Shown here: piece by piece, positions 25,420-34,230 of the stretch | How the letters are laid out: each line of letters opens with the position of its first letter | Position numbering within the stretch: position 1 is the first letter of the stretch | Assembly (NCBI GenBank): GCA_029213195.1 | Contig: JARGNI010000021.1 | Location: 1-64,000 of the forward strand | DNA: 64,000 nt | Source of the DNA: Verrucomicrobiales bacterium | GTDB lineage: Bacteria > Verrucomicrobiota > Verrucomicrobiia > Verrucomicrobiales > DEV007 | Direction: 5' to 3' | The notes under the pieces: generated by a model | What the model saw: the letters and a program-made list of their open reading frames with translations, nothing else | Database searches by the model: none | Told to the model about the DNA's origin: nothing | Translations under genes and position numbers: made by a program

Positions 25420-26727
25420 TCAGGCCGCTTCCATCTCGTCACCGGAAGGACCGTCTTTCTCGGTGTCCTTGGTGACCTCGGGATCTCTCTTCCCTTCGAC
25501 AACGTCGCGATCGATGACGACCCGGGTGAACCCTTCGTGACTCGGAGCATCGAACATGACTTCGAGCATGAGCTTCTCGAAGATGGAACGCAGGGCCCGC
25601 GCACCGGTTCCCCGGTCGATCGCTTCCTCGGCCATTGCTTCGAGACCATCCTGCGTGATCTCGAGGTCGACTCCGTCCATAGCGAGCAGCTTGCTGTATT
25701 GCTTCACCATCGCATTCTTCGGCTCCGTGAGCACGTGGATGAGTTCCTCCCGCTTGAGTGGACGAAGGGTCGAAACGACGGGAAGTCGTCCCACGAATTC
25801 CGGGATCAAACCAAATCCGTGAAGGTCCTCGGGAGAAACGTTGCGTAGTTGCTTCTCAATGTCACTCTCACTGGCAATCGTCGTCGTCTCGTCACCAAAA
25901 CCGAGGACTTTCTTTCCAAGACGTCGGCCCACGATCTCTTCCAATCCGACAAAGGCTCCACCGCAGACGAAGAGAATCTTCTCGGTGTTGACCTGGATGT
26001 ATTCCTGCTGCGGGTGCTTCCGACCGCCCTGGGGTGGAACATTGCAAACCGTGCCCTCGAGCATCTTGAGCAGGGCCTGCTGGACCCCTTCTCCCGATAC
26101 GTCCCGGGTGATGCTGACATTCTCGGTCTTGCGCCCGATCTTGTCGATCTCGTCGATGTAGATGATCCCCATCTCGGCACGCTTCACATCGTAGTCGGCC
26201 GACTGAAGGAGACGGAGGATGATATTCTCGACGTCTTCACCGACATAACCCGCTTCGGTCAGGGTCGTCGCATCCGCGATACAGAAGGGAACGTTGAGCA
26301 CCTTCGCCAGTGTCTTCGCGAGGAGGGTCTTTCCGGAGCCGGTCGGCCCGATCAGAAGAATGTTGCTCTTCTCGATCTCGACATCTTCGAACTGCGAAAA
26401 CTTGCCATGCGCCCGCATCTTCGCCGGAGCCGAGAACTGCTGGAGACGCTTGTAGTGATTGTGAACCGCTACCGAGAGCACCTTCTTGGCATGGTCCTGC
26501 CCGATCACATACTGCTCCAGCTTCTCGAGAAGCTCTTTCGGTCTCGGCACGCTCAGCTCCGTGGAAACTTCCTCCTCATCTTCGTGCAATTCCTTCTCAA
26601 GAATGCCGCGACAGACATTGATGCAGCCATCGCAAATGTAGACGCCGGGACCAGCGATCAGTTTTTTGACTTCCGCGTGACTTTTGCCGCAGAAGGAGCA
26701 CATCGTGAGATTGGAAGCTCGAGCCAT
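25420..26727 (-). CDS. clpX: ATP-dependent Clp protease ATP-binding subunit ClpX
   Basis: The 435-residue protein has the N-terminal zinc-binding domain (CSFC at 10-13 and CDGC at 32-35) and Walker A GPTGSGKT at about 127-134. It also has the [14 protein letters not shown] loop, Walker [11 protein letters not shown], and the late EFVGRLPVV and [11 protein letters not shown] (sensor 2) motifs. ClpX unfolds tagged substrates and feeds them to ClpP. It is monocistronic with its own terminator. clpP is not adjacent, unlike the common clpP-clpX or tig-clpP-clpX order. The C-terminal tail is acidic. Confidence 0.97.
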   Translation of the reverse strand: MARASNLTMCSFCGKSHAEVKKLIAGPGVYICDGCINVCRGILEKELHEDEEEVSTELSVPRPKELLEKLEQYVIGQDHAKKVLSVAVHNHYKRLQQFSAPAKMRAHGKFSQFEDVEIEKSNILLIGPTGSGKTLLAKTLAKVLNVPFCIADATTLTEAGYVGEDVENIILRLLQSADYDVKRAEMGIIYIDEIDKIGRKTENVSITRDVSGEGVQQALLKMLEGTVCNVPPQGGRKHPQQEYIQVNTEKILFVCGGAFVGLEEIVGRRLGKKVLGFGDETTTIASESDIEKQLRNVSPEDLHGFGLIPEFVGRLPVVSTLRPLKREELIHVLTEPKNAMVKQYSKLLAMDGVDLEITQDGLEAMAEEAIDRGTGARALRSIFEKLMLEVMFDAPSHEGFTRVVIDRDVVEGKRDPEVTKDTEKDGPSGDEMEAA

Positions 26728-26859
26728 AAAAGTGGGAGGGTAGCGTCGCGAGAGTGTGGAATCAGGGGTTACGATCCGATGCCGAAACGCGAGTCAGGTC
26801 TAGAAACCTACTCTATCCATCGAAGGAAGAAAAGCGAGCCAGAATTTAAATTTTCAGAA

Positions 26860-28017
26860 TTATAAAAGCTTTCTAATAAGTTCCGTTATTTCCGATGCCG
26901 AGCTCAGGGTGAAATCGGCTGCAATACCGACGGGTTTGTCGGTCTCGATTCGGATGGTTCCCTGCACCCCTGCCGCTTTTCCCATCTCGATGTCTCGATC
27001 CGCATCCCCGATCATCCAGGAACGACGTGGATCGACGAAGAACCTTTCAGAGGCGGTGAGGATCATTTCAGGGTCCGGTTTGGGTTGATGGAGACAATCC
27101 GGAGCTCCGGTGTAGGCCAGGATCCCATCGAAAGCAACGCCGCCCTCTTCCCGCAACTGCCTCTGCATCTTGTCGTGAATTCTCTGCAGATCCCCTTCGG
27201 ACATGAGCCCCTTCCCGACCCCCTTCTGGCTGGTCACGAGAATCGCCAGCACGTCACGTTGTTTCAGATACCGAAGCGCCTCGGCGATACCGGATTGGAG
27301 ATGAAAGGCATCTTCGTGCAGCACATAGCCAGGACCGGGAGAACGATTGACGACACCATCCCGGTCGAAGAAGACGCAGGTTCTTCCCTCGAGTCGCCCG
27401 CGTGCCTTCTCCCAATTCTCGACTTCATCGATGTCGGCGCGGGTCGGCAGCTGGAACACCTGCAGTCCCGCCTCGGAAGCGGCAGTGAGACTGGATGACA
27501 GAGTGTCCGCCGAACTCCAGGGAATCCCCCGAAACAGCCCAGGCTGTGATTTGCGGATCCCGAGCAAATAGTAGCCGCCATCTTCCGTAGGTCCGAAGAC
27601 GGCATCCGTTTTCCTTTCGAGGGCTTTCCAGGCCTCTTCGAAGAGTGCCTGATCCAGGTCGACACAGTCGGTCCCGATGATGGCGACGGCAGCCTCCCGA
27701 TGCTCTTCAAAGAAAGCATCGGAGGCGTGGGCAAGTCGCTCCCCCAGATCCGCTCCTTCCTGTGCGATCCAGTGAAGGGTGCCCGGGAAGGTCTCCAGCC
27801 ACGGTTTCAGCCAGGCCCGGAGGTCTTCTTCGCGATCCGCAGGATCAAAGGCGATCGAGAGGATATCCGGCCCTGCAAGCCGGCATTGTTCGAAAACCCG
27901 GCAGACCATCTTGTCGTAGGCCGCGGCCGCCTCTTCGCGACCAATTTTTGCGGCGAGTCTCGTTTTGACTCGTCCCGCTTCCGGATACTTGAGAAAGACC
28001 TGAATCGCCCTTCTCAT
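26860..28017 (-). CDS. Fusion of a TIGR04282/DUF2064 glycosyltransferase domain and a HAD-IIIA phosphatase
   Basis: The start is the ATG at 28017, which overlaps the phosphoesterase stop (ATGA). It gives MRRAIQVFLKYPEAGRVKTRLA and 385 residues. Residues 1 to about 205 match the DUF2064 glycosyltransferase-A-fold family: KYPEAGRVKTRLA, GTDCVDL, FGPTEDGGYYLLG and TRADIDEVENW. From about residue 212 a HAD-IIIA domain begins: VFFDRDGVVNRSPGPGYV, LVTSQKGVGKG, HQPKPDPEM and MIGDADRDIEMGKAAGV. This resembles HisB-N/GmhB phosphatases. GmhB removes a phosphate from heptose bisphosphate, so a sugar-nucleotide role is plausible. The fusion suggests consecutive steps. The gene is co-transcribed with the phosphoesterase and the esterase upstream. 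Confidence 0.88.
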   Translation of the reverse strand: MRRAIQVFLKYPEAGRVKTRLAAKIGREEAAAAYDKMVCRVFEQCRLAGPDILSIAFDPADREEDLRAWLKPWLETFPGTLHWIAQEGADLGERLAHASDAFFEEHREAAVAIIGTDCVDLDQALFEEAWKALERKTDAVFGPTEDGGYYLLGIRKSQPGLFRGIPWSSADTLSSSLTAASEAGLQVFQLPTRADIDEVENWEKARGRLEGRTCVFFDRDGVVNRSPGPGYVLHEDAFHLQSGIAEALRYLKQRDVLAILVTSQKGVGKGLMSEGDLQRIHDKMQRQLREEGGVAFDGILAYTGAPDCLHQPKPDPEMILTASERFFVDPRRSWMIGDADRDIEMGKAAGVQGTIRIETDKPVGIAADFTLSSASEITELIRKLL

Positions 28018-28823
28018 CTCGGATCGCGAAACGGGATCGAGTAGGCTTTCACCATCGTCGCATCCTTCGTCAGGGTAACGTGATGAAACGGGATCGCGCC
28101 TCCGGCGAGAAAATCGCAATTGTCGTCTTCCGGTCCGGCCGTGAACTCACAGGCCGGGCTCGAAACCCCGGACTGCAGGACTCCGTGTCGATAGAGCTGA
28201 AGCCCCCGGTGGAGATGTCCGGAAAAAATTCCTCGCAGATTCTCTCCTGCCTTTGTGGCGAGCTGATCCTGGAACTCGGCCCCATTGGTCACGAGCAGGT
28301 GCTGATCGATCCATTGCGATCCGATCGGTGTCAGCGGGTAGTGAATAAACACGGCGACCGGTTTCTCACCCGTGATCGCTGAGAGCACGGCATCCATCTG
28401 CCTGTCGCTGAGATGACCGTGAGGCCCCTCCTCAGGAGGAACCTTGCCGTCGAGGACGAACAATTCCGCCTCGTTTTCCAGGCCACCCGTGAGTTGATAG
28501 CACAGACGATCCTTCGAGTCGGAGAGGAGATCCTCGCGCGGCCCGAAGATGAGCGCCTTCTCCATCATTCCGACATCATCGTGATTTCCCGTCACGTAAT
28601 AGACCGGCATGCGGAGAGCCGAAAGCGCCTCCGCGGCCAACTCATAAGCTGCCGTGTCAGGATCGTTGACGACATCTCCGGTGTGGACCACGAAATCCGG
28701 GACGAACGAAAGCGAATTGATCTCCTCGACCAACTGCCGAGCACGATCACAGACATTGGACCCGCGAATCAAGAGATCCTCATCGGGACCGAAATGGGTA
28801 TCACCGATATGAATGAATTCCAT
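28014..28823 (-). CDS. Metallophosphoesterase of the CpdA/GpdQ type
   Basis: The 269-residue protein has IHIGDTHFGPDED, HTGDVVNDPD, GNHDDVGMM, FIHYPLTP and FSGHLHRG, the complete class III cyclic-nucleotide/glycerophosphodiester phosphodiesterase metal site. It has no signal peptide, so it is cytoplasmic. Related enzymes hydrolyse cAMP or glycerophosphodiesters. It overlaps the glycosyltransferase-HAD fusion by four bases and starts 16 bases after the stop of the upstream exported esterase gene. Confidence 0.9.
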   Translation of the reverse strand: MEFIHIGDTHFGPDEDLLIRGSNVCDRARQLVEEINSLSFVPDFVVHTGDVVNDPDTAAYELAAEALSALRMPVYYVTGNHDDVGMMEKALIFGPREDLLSDSKDRLCYQLTGGLENEAELFVLDGKVPPEEGPHGHLSDRQMDAVLSAITGEKPVAVFIHYPLTPIGSQWIDQHLLVTNGAEFQDQLATKAGENLRGIFSGHLHRGLQLYRHGVLQSGVSSPACEFTAGPEDDNCDFLAGGAIPFHHVTLTKDATMVKAYSIPFRDPR

Positions 28824-28839
28824 GGATGCCTCCGAACAC

Positions 28840-29571
28840 CTAGTTTTCCTCTCGAACCTGTGACAGCATCCACTCGTAGACCTCCTCGTTGTCGTAAGTG
28901 GCAGTCCAGGAATCGTGTCCGACCCCTGGATAGACGGTCAGCTTGGCCCATGTATTCCCTTGTTTTTCCAGTGCCTTGATGAGACGAGACGACTCCTCCT
29001 CCGGCACGACGGAATCGGCATCACCGTGGAAAGCCCAAACAGGAAGATCCTTGATCCAACGCATCTTGTACGGGACGCCCCCGCCGCACACCGGCAGGAT
29101 CGCCGCAAAACGATCCGGAGCCTGGGTCGCAAAATGCCAGGTCCCATATCCCCCCATGCTCAAACCGGTAAGGTAGATCCGAGAGACATCGACGCGATAC
29201 TCCTTCTCGATGTGATCGACCAGCTCGAGGACAGGTTGCTCGGTCCACCATTCTCCCGAAGGACACTGTGGCGATACGAGGATGAAAGGGAACTTCTCCC
29301 CTGCGGCCACCTTCTTCGGAGGGCCATGCACTTTGACTTTATCCAGATCCTCTCCACGCTCTCCCGCTCCGTGCAAAAAAATCACCAGTGGCCAGACCTT
29401 CGACTCGTCTTCCTCATACCCTTCGGGAAGCGAAAGGAGGAACGACAAGCCAATCGTTTTTTGAATCTCTTTCTCGAATGACGAGGGCACCTGCTCGGCC
29501 GATGACCAGGAAAACGTCAAGCAAAGTGCGATCAGGGGGAGCGATAAGCCGCCTCGGAGGGAGATCTGCAT
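28840..29571 (-). CDS. Exported prolyl-oligopeptidase/PHB-depolymerase-like esterase
   Basis: The internal ATG at 29571 gives MQISLRGGLSLPLIALCLTFSWSSA, a signal peptide, and 243 residues. The track start upstream adds an unlikely extension. The hydrolase core has VIFLHGAGERGED, the nucleophile in TGLSMGGYGTW, the acid in HGDADSVVP and the histidine in GVGHDSW. The spacing fits the phospholipase/carboxylesterase group often called 'prolyl oligopeptidase family' in PVC genomes. It acts outside the cytoplasm on an unknown ester. It is first in a three-gene operon with the phosphoesterase and the fusion gene. Confidence 0.88.
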   Translation of the reverse strand: MQISLRGGLSLPLIALCLTFSWSSAEQVPSSFEKEIQKTIGLSFLLSLPEGYEEDESKVWPLVIFLHGAGERGEDLDKVKVHGPPKKVAAGEKFPFILVSPQCPSGEWWTEQPVLELVDHIEKEYRVDVSRIYLTGLSMGGYGTWHFATQAPDRFAAILPVCGGGVPYKMRWIKDLPVWAFHGDADSVVPEEESSRLIKALEKQGNTWAKLTVYPGVGHDSWTATYDNEEVYEWMLSQVREEN

Positions 29572-29735
29572 CTCAAAGCCTAGCGCATCCCGAAAGCCCC
29601 GCCACCCAAAAAAGACAAAGGGCCTACGCATGCCTTTATTCGGACGATGAAAGGATATCGTCCCCACTGCCCCACTCCCGGAAAAGAATTCGAAAAGGCG
29701 ATTGATTCCGTCCCCAACCTCCCCGAAACAAAGCT

Positions 29736-30182
29736 ATGAGTGAGCACAAAACACAACTGTCCTGGAAACGCGGTGAAGCGGGATTCGGCTACAAGGAATA
29801 TCCTCGTGCCCATCAGTGGGTCTTCCCTCGAAGCGAACAGTCCCTCGCGGTTTCGGCGGCACCGGAATATCTCGGTGATGCCGACTGCGTTGATCCGGAA
29901 GAAGCTTTTTCTGCCGCGCTTACGAGTTGCCACATGCTGACCTTTCTCGCGATCGCTTCCATGAGTGGTTTCGTGGTCGACACCTACGAAGACGAATCCG
30001 TCGGGTTTCTCGAAAAAGGAGAGAACGGCAAACCCTGGTTGGCCCGTCTCGCCATGCACCCTAAGATCACTTTCTCCGGAGAGAAACAGCCTTCCGCGGA
30101 AGATATCGAGAAGCTCCACCAGAAGGCCCATCACGAGTGCTTCCTCGCCAACTCCGTGAAAACGGAAATTAGTTGGGCCTGA
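29736..30182 (+). CDS. OsmC-family peroxiredoxin-like protein
   Basis: The 148-residue protein has the two conserved cysteines of the OsmC/Ohr fold, in ALTSCHMLTFLAIA and HHECFLANSVK, plus the catalytic GDADCVDPEEAF region. These proteins reduce organic hydroperoxides with thiols in the cytoplasm. The sequence is closer to OsmC/YhfA-type proteins than to Ohr, since the second motif lacks the VCPYS arrangement. A XylR-like regulator gene starts about 75 bases later in the same direction. Confidence 0.9.
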   Translation: MSEHKTQLSWKRGEAGFGYKEYPRAHQWVFPRSEQSLAVSAAPEYLGDADCVDPEEAFSAALTSCHMLTFLAIASMSGFVVDTYEDESVGFLEKGENGKPWLARLAMHPKITFSGEKQPSAEDIEKLHQKAHHECFLANSVKTEISWA

Positions 30183-30255
30183 TCGGGCATTGCCCCCCAC
30201 CAAGAGAGAACGCATACTGGACAAAACCAGGAACGAGGCGCAACTTTGCGCATCA

Positions 30256-31437
30256 ATGAGTCGGCGTCCTCCCTTAGAAATCGCATTGGCAATCAATGTC
30301 GGAATCACCCACCTGGAGCGGGTGGTGCGGGGAATTCGTGAATACGCAGAGCGCAATACGAACTGGCGATTTCTCATCAGCCCCGAGACTCACTACCTCT
30401 CCCCTACGGCACTCGAGGGTTGGGACGGAGATGGGGTGATCGCACTCGCAAACACTCCGGCCGACATCGAAGTTCTTTCAACCCTGTCCTGCCCCGTTGT
30501 AAATCTCTCTGGAGCGGTGGAGAATTCTCCTTTTCTCCGCGTCCGCCCCGACTACGAGAGATTGGGGCGGATGGCAGCCTGGCATCTCCTCGACCGCGGA
30601 TACCAGCGATTCGGATTCTATGGAGTAACCGATGTCTGGTATTCGGACTGCTACGAGTCCGGCTTCCTTGCCGAACTGAGTGCCCGTGGATTCGACTGCT
30701 CCACTCTCCGCGTCCCCGCGACGCTCAGTGAGAAGACCCGGTGGGATATTGGCCAGGGAGAATTGGAACTCTGGCTCAGTACGATCACTCCTCCTTTCGC
30801 CGTAATGGCCGCCCACGATCCACGAGCGGCCATGGTCATCCGAGCCTGTGAACGAGCAGGACTGAAGGTTCCGGAAGATGTCGCGGTCATCGGGGTGAAC
30901 AACGACACGGTCGCCTGTGAATCCTGTCGACCACCTCTCACCAGTATCGAGCGGAATGACAGCGAAATCGGAGCGGAAGCGGCAAGGCAGCTCGATCGTC
31001 TCATTCAGAAAGAGCTTTCCGCGAGCGTTGAAAAGGACTCCCGGGAGCTAATCGTCCCTCCCGGCAAGATTCGCGAAAGAGCCTCGACGGACAGTCTCGC
31101 AATCGATCAGCCCGATCTTCTCGAAGCGATCGATTTCGCCCGCGAACACTTTCGAGAGCAGATCACGGTCGCCGATCTCGTCGATGCCTGTCCGCGGTCC
31201 CGCCGCTGGGTGGAAGACGCGTTTGGGGAAAAACTCGGTTGCACCCCCCGGACCTTTCTCTTTCGACTCCGTTTTCGCGAAGCACAGAAACTTCTCAAGA
31301 CCTCGACCGATCTTTCTCTCAGTGAAGTGGCCGAGCTCTGCGGCTACAGCGGCACCCGCCAACTCAATGGCCAGTTTAAGGAAGAACTCGGAATGGGAGC
31401 CCGCCAATTTGGCCAGTCTCACCACGGAAAACGCTGA
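30256..31437 (+). CDS. XylR-type transcriptional regulator (LacI-like sensor plus AraC helix-turn-helix)
   Basis: The ATG at 30256 (MSRRPPLEIALAINVG) gives 393 residues. The track start at 30190 is a TTG in unrelated sequence. Residues about 8-270 are a periplasmic-binding-protein-like sensor domain (RVRPDYERLGRMAAWHLLDRGYQRFGFYG, IGVNNDTVACESCRPPLTSIE). The last ~100 residues are an AraC-type double helix-turn-helix (ITVADLVDACPRSRRWVEDAFGEKLGCTPRTFLFRLRF, LSLSEVAELCGYSGTRQLNGQFKEELG). This is the XylR architecture, which senses a sugar and activates catabolic genes. No sugar-catabolic operon adjoins it, so its target is uncertain. Confidence 0.92.
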   Translation: MSRRPPLEIALAINVGITHLERVVRGIREYAERNTNWRFLISPETHYLSPTALEGWDGDGVIALANTPADIEVLSTLSCPVVNLSGAVENSPFLRVRPDYERLGRMAAWHLLDRGYQRFGFYGVTDVWYSDCYESGFLAELSARGFDCSTLRVPATLSEKTRWDIGQGELELWLSTITPPFAVMAAHDPRAAMVIRACERAGLKVPEDVAVIGVNNDTVACESCRPPLTSIERNDSEIGAEAARQLDRLIQKELSASVEKDSRELIVPPGKIRERASTDSLAIDQPDLLEAIDFAREHFREQITVADLVDACPRSRRWVEDAFGEKLGCTPRTFLFRLRFREAQKLLKTSTDLSLSEVAELCGYSGTRQLNGQFKEELGMGARQFGQSHHGKR

Positions 31438-31522
31438 CGCGCCAGAGGTCGCTTACGTCACGGAAATCCGTCGGAAAAATCATTGCTGTCATCGTTCCGC
31501 TCCCCTACGGTCGCATTTCCGT

Positions 31523-31541
31523 GGAGTGGAGACTCCACTCC
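31523..31541. promoter_or_regulatory. Perfect 9-1-9 inverted repeat upstream of the DUF5069 gene
   Basis: GGAGTGGAG and CTCCACTCC are exact inverted repeats around a single A, 29 bases before the ATG at 31571. The dyad has the size and symmetry of an operator. It could also fold as an RNA hairpin in the leader. No T-tract follows, so it is unlikely to terminate the regulator transcript upstream. Confidence 0.45.
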
Positions 31542-31570
31542 TTAGCAATCTACGAAATAATCCCATATCT

Positions 31571-32011
31571 ATGAGCAACATTGTTCCTCTTATCAGCTCC
31601 GGTGTCGCCGGACCTCTCGGCGTTCTTCACTTGCCCCGTCTCTGGCTCAAAGCCTCTCTCGGTGCCGCAGGCAAACTTCATTCCGACTATCCTGCGATCG
31701 GCGCTGGCTACGACCAGATGGTTCTCGATGGACTCGGAATCGACAAGGGAGACTTCGAGAGCTTCATCGCCGACTCGAAGCCCAGCTACGTCGAGTGCGA
31801 GAACTGGGTCCTTCAGCAGAAGGGTGGCTCCCTTGATCAGGATGCCGTCGACAAGCTGAATGCCGCTATCACCGGTTACATTCACGACGACGACACCCGC
31901 AAGGAAATCCTCGACGCTGCTGGTCGCGAAGACGACGGAACCGTGAAGGACGCCGTCAACCTGAACAACCTTGACGACTGGGCGATCTTCCACGCACAAG
32001 AGCTCAAGTAA
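31571..32011 (+). CDS. DUF5069 domain-containing protein
   Basis: The ATG at 31571 gives MSNIVPLISSGVAGPLGVLHLPRLWLKASL and 146 residues. The track ORF from 31184 is over-extended. The sequence GVLHLPRLWLKASLGAAGKLHSDYPAIGAGYDQMVLDGLGIDK followed by the YVECENWVLQQKGG and DDWAIFHAQELK segments fits the DUF5069 family, which is frequent in Verrucomicrobiota. It is soluble, with no signal peptide. The function is unknown. A strong terminator follows, so it is monocistronic. Confidence 0.85.
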   Translation: MSNIVPLISSGVAGPLGVLHLPRLWLKASLGAAGKLHSDYPAIGAGYDQMVLDGLGIDKGDFESFIADSKPSYVECENWVLQQKGGSLDQDAVDKLNAAITGYIHDDDTRKEILDAAGREDDGTVKDAVNLNNLDDWAIFHAQELK

Positions 32012-32051
32012 GGTTCTTTCTCGGCGGGAAACCGCCGAACAGAATTTCCAC

Positions 32052-32084
32052 CCGCTGTCGATTTCGATCGGCAGCGGTTTTTTT
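32052..32084 (+). terminator. Intrinsic terminator after the DUF5069 gene
   Basis: CCGCTG (32052-32057) pairs with CAGCGG (32072-32077), and CGAT pairs with ATCG inside, followed by TTTTTTT (32078-32084). It is a textbook plus-strand terminator 40 bases after the stop. Confidence 0.93.
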
Positions 32085-32200
32085 GTGCCCCGTTGACTCG
32101 GTTTCGAGGTCGCTCCGGATCGGCCAGAATTTCTTCGCTGGTGCGACAAAGCAGTTGTTTTCCGGGGGCGGTCCTGCTACCCCTATTTTTTGTCATTCCC

Positions 32201-33388
32201 ATGATCATCGCCCCCAAAACCAGAGGTTTCATCTGCACCACGGCACACCCTGACGGATGCGCCGCAAACGTCCAGGAGCAGATTGACTACGTGAAGTCAC
32301 AGCCCCCCCTGGCCAACCCGCCCAAGAAAGTCCTCGTCATTGGTGCCTCCACCGGCTACGGGCTTGCCTCGCGGATCGTTCCAGCCTTCGGAGGAGGCGC
32401 CTCCACCATCGGAGTATTCTTCGAGAAACCCGGTACGGAACGCAAGACAGCCAGCGCCGGATACTACAACTCCGTCGCCTTCGAAAAAGCCGCTGCAGCA
32501 GAAGGGCTTTATGCCAAGAGTTTCAATGGTGACGCTTTCTCGGAAGAGATGAAAGCAACCGTCCTCGACACCATCCGGGAAGACCTCGGCCAGGTCGATT
32601 GCATCGTCTACAGCCTAGCCTCTCCCCGCCGTACCGATCCAACCGACGGAGAGACCTACAAGTCGGTGCTCAAACCGATCGGAGCTCCCTACTCCCAGAA
32701 GAATCTCAATACCGATACCGGCGAAGTCGGTGACGTCTCGATCGAACCCTGCACCGAAGAGGAAATCGCCCACACCGTGAAAGTGATGGGAGGAGAGGAT
32801 TGGATTCTCTGGATCGACGCTCTCTCCGAGGCCGGTCTCCTGGCCGACGGATTCACCACGGTCGCCTATTCCTACATCGGTCCCGAACTCACTTTTCCGA
32901 TCTACACCAATGGGACGATCGGAAAAGCAAAAGAGCATCTCGAGCAGACTGCTGCGCAGATGAACGAAAAATATGGTGATACCACCGCCTACGTCTCGGT
33001 CAACAAAGCGCTCGTGACCCAGGCCAGTTCCGCCATTCCTGTCGTGCCGCTCTACATTTCTCTTCTCTATCGAGTGATGAAGGAAGCCAATCTCCACGAA
33101 GGCTGCATCGAGCAGATCGAGAGACTTTTTTCCGACCATCTCTCCAGCGATTCGGGTCCCTCCCTCGATGAAAAAGGACGAATCCGAATCGATGACTGGG
33201 AAATGCGCGACGACATCCAGGCAGCTGTCGCAGAGGCATGGGAAAAAGTCACCACGGATAATCTTTCCGAAATTTCCGATTATTCAGGATACAAAAACGA
33301 ATTTTTGAAACTCTTCGGCTTTGGTCTCCAAGGCGTTGATTACGAGGCAGAAACAGACCCGGAAAGACCACTCCCTTCCGAACAGTAA
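32201..33388 (+). CDS. fabV: Enoyl-[acyl-carrier-protein] reductase FabV
   Basis: The ATG at 32201 gives MIIAPKTRGFICTTAHPDGCAANVQEQIDYV, the standard FabV start, and 395 residues. The track ORF from 32093 is over-extended. It has the NADH site VLVIGASTGYGLASR at about 44-58, the TERKTASAGYYN segment, and the active-site stretch AYSYIGPELTFPIYTNGTIGKAK with the Tyr-X8-Lys arrangement. FabV reduces enoyl-ACP in the last step of fatty acid elongation and is the triclosan-resistant alternative to FabI. It is an isolated gene between a terminator and the L,D-transpeptidase. Confidence 0.96.
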   Translation: MIIAPKTRGFICTTAHPDGCAANVQEQIDYVKSQPPLANPPKKVLVIGASTGYGLASRIVPAFGGGASTIGVFFEKPGTERKTASAGYYNSVAFEKAAAAEGLYAKSFNGDAFSEEMKATVLDTIREDLGQVDCIVYSLASPRRTDPTDGETYKSVLKPIGAPYSQKNLNTDTGEVGDVSIEPCTEEEIAHTVKVMGGEDWILWIDALSEAGLLADGFTTVAYSYIGPELTFPIYTNGTIGKAKEHLEQTAAQMNEKYGDTTAYVSVNKALVTQASSAIPVVPLYISLLYRVMKEANLHEGCIEQIERLFSDHLSSDSGPSLDEKGRIRIDDWEMRDDIQAAVAEAWEKVTTDNLSEISDYSGYKNEFLKLFGFGLQGVDYEAETDPERPLPSEQ

Positions 33389-33407
33389 CGGATTAGGAGT
33401 ATTATTA

Positions 33408-33436
33408 TCATCATAAATATTTGAAAATATTATAAT
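33408..33436 (+). promoter_or_regulatory. AT-rich candidate promoter of the L,D-transpeptidase gene
   Basis: The 100-base gap after fabV is very AT-rich and holds a perfect TATAAT at 33431-33436. The best -35 at 17 bases spacing (TCATCA) is weak, with 3 of 6 matches. The ATG at 33492 would leave a leader of about 50 bases. Confidence 0.3.
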
Positions 33437-33491
33437 TTGGGTGAATTTGTCAGCGCACAAACACACACCCAGACAGCCAAACCTGAAAGCC

Positions 33492-34064
33492 ATGAAGAGA
33501 AGAGTCCTTTGCGGCGTACTCTCGCTGTCCCTTGCCCTGGGGACTGCGATGTTTACTTCCTGCACTGCCACCAATGTCACCAGCGCCTCCGCCAACCGCT
33601 CCACCGGAGCGAATTTCTCGCGCGGGCTGAACACGAAGACACCTCGAACGAAGCGTCTTTCCAATGGGGCCCGGGTCAATCCCATGGTCCTGTCCCAGAG
33701 CACCAAGAGCAATACCCGGCTCGTCATCGATATCGCCGACCAGCGGGGCTACCTCCTCGTCAATGGCAAGGTCGCGGTAAACACCCCAGTCTCGACGGCT
33801 CGGGCAGGGAAACACACACCCCGGGGAAGCTTTTCGATGACTCAGCGCGTCCGTTCCGGAAAAGTCTCCACCATCTACGGAGTCGAGATGCCCTACTGGA
33901 TGCGTCTCAGTGGAACCGTTTTCGGAGTGCACGCCGGTCATTTGCCTGGCTACCCTGCCTCCGCAGGCTGCATCCGACTTCCCGCAAGTGCCGCCCAAGT
34001 GATCTACGACAACACCACCTACGGCACACGGGTCAATATCTACAGCAGTTGGAACGGAGCGTGA
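33492..34064 (+). CDS. L,D-transpeptidase (YkuD) lipoprotein
   Basis: The ATG at 33492 gives MKRRVLCGVLSLSLALGTAMFTSCT, a lipoprotein signal with a lipobox-like FTSC, and 190 residues. After a basic, serine/threonine-rich linker the YkuD domain begins at LVIDIADQRGYLLVNGKVAVNTPVSTARAG. It ends with the active-site segment GVHAGHLPGYPASAGCIRLP. The nucleophilic cysteine is in SAGCIRL, where the commonest form is SHGC. The enzyme forms 3-3 cross-links in peptidoglycan or attaches proteins to it, in the periplasm. It is followed by a strong terminator. Confidence 0.9.
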   Translation: MKRRVLCGVLSLSLALGTAMFTSCTATNVTSASANRSTGANFSRGLNTKTPRTKRLSNGARVNPMVLSQSTKSNTRLVIDIADQRGYLLVNGKVAVNTPVSTARAGKHTPRGSFSMTQRVRSGKVSTIYGVEMPYWMRLSGTVFGVHAGHLPGYPASAGCIRLPASAAQVIYDNTTYGTRVNIYSSWNGA

Positions 34065-34113
34065 TCCCACTCTCCGCCCATTCCTGAATTCCTCTTTCGG
34101 AGGAAGATCGAAC

Positions 34114-34142
34114 AAGCCGCAGCCATCCGCTGCGGCTTTTTT
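34114..34142 (+). terminator. Intrinsic terminator of the L,D-transpeptidase gene
   Basis: AAGCCGCAG (34114-34122) pairs with CTGCGGCTT (34130-34138) around a seven-base loop and runs into TTTTTT (34137-34142). It lies 50 bases after the stop. Confidence 0.92.
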
Positions 34143-34230
34143 GTGGGCAGTCTCGAGTTGGCCTTACCGCTCAAACCTCAGCCCTGTCCATGAGGGCCAG
34201 CGAAGTCGAGACTGTGCGGCCATAGATCGA

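Noticed and set aside
29642-29663. Hairpin GGACGAT-8-ATCGTCC upstream of the osmC-like gene
   Set aside because: Neither side has a T-tract, and it lies about 75 bases before the start with no other support.
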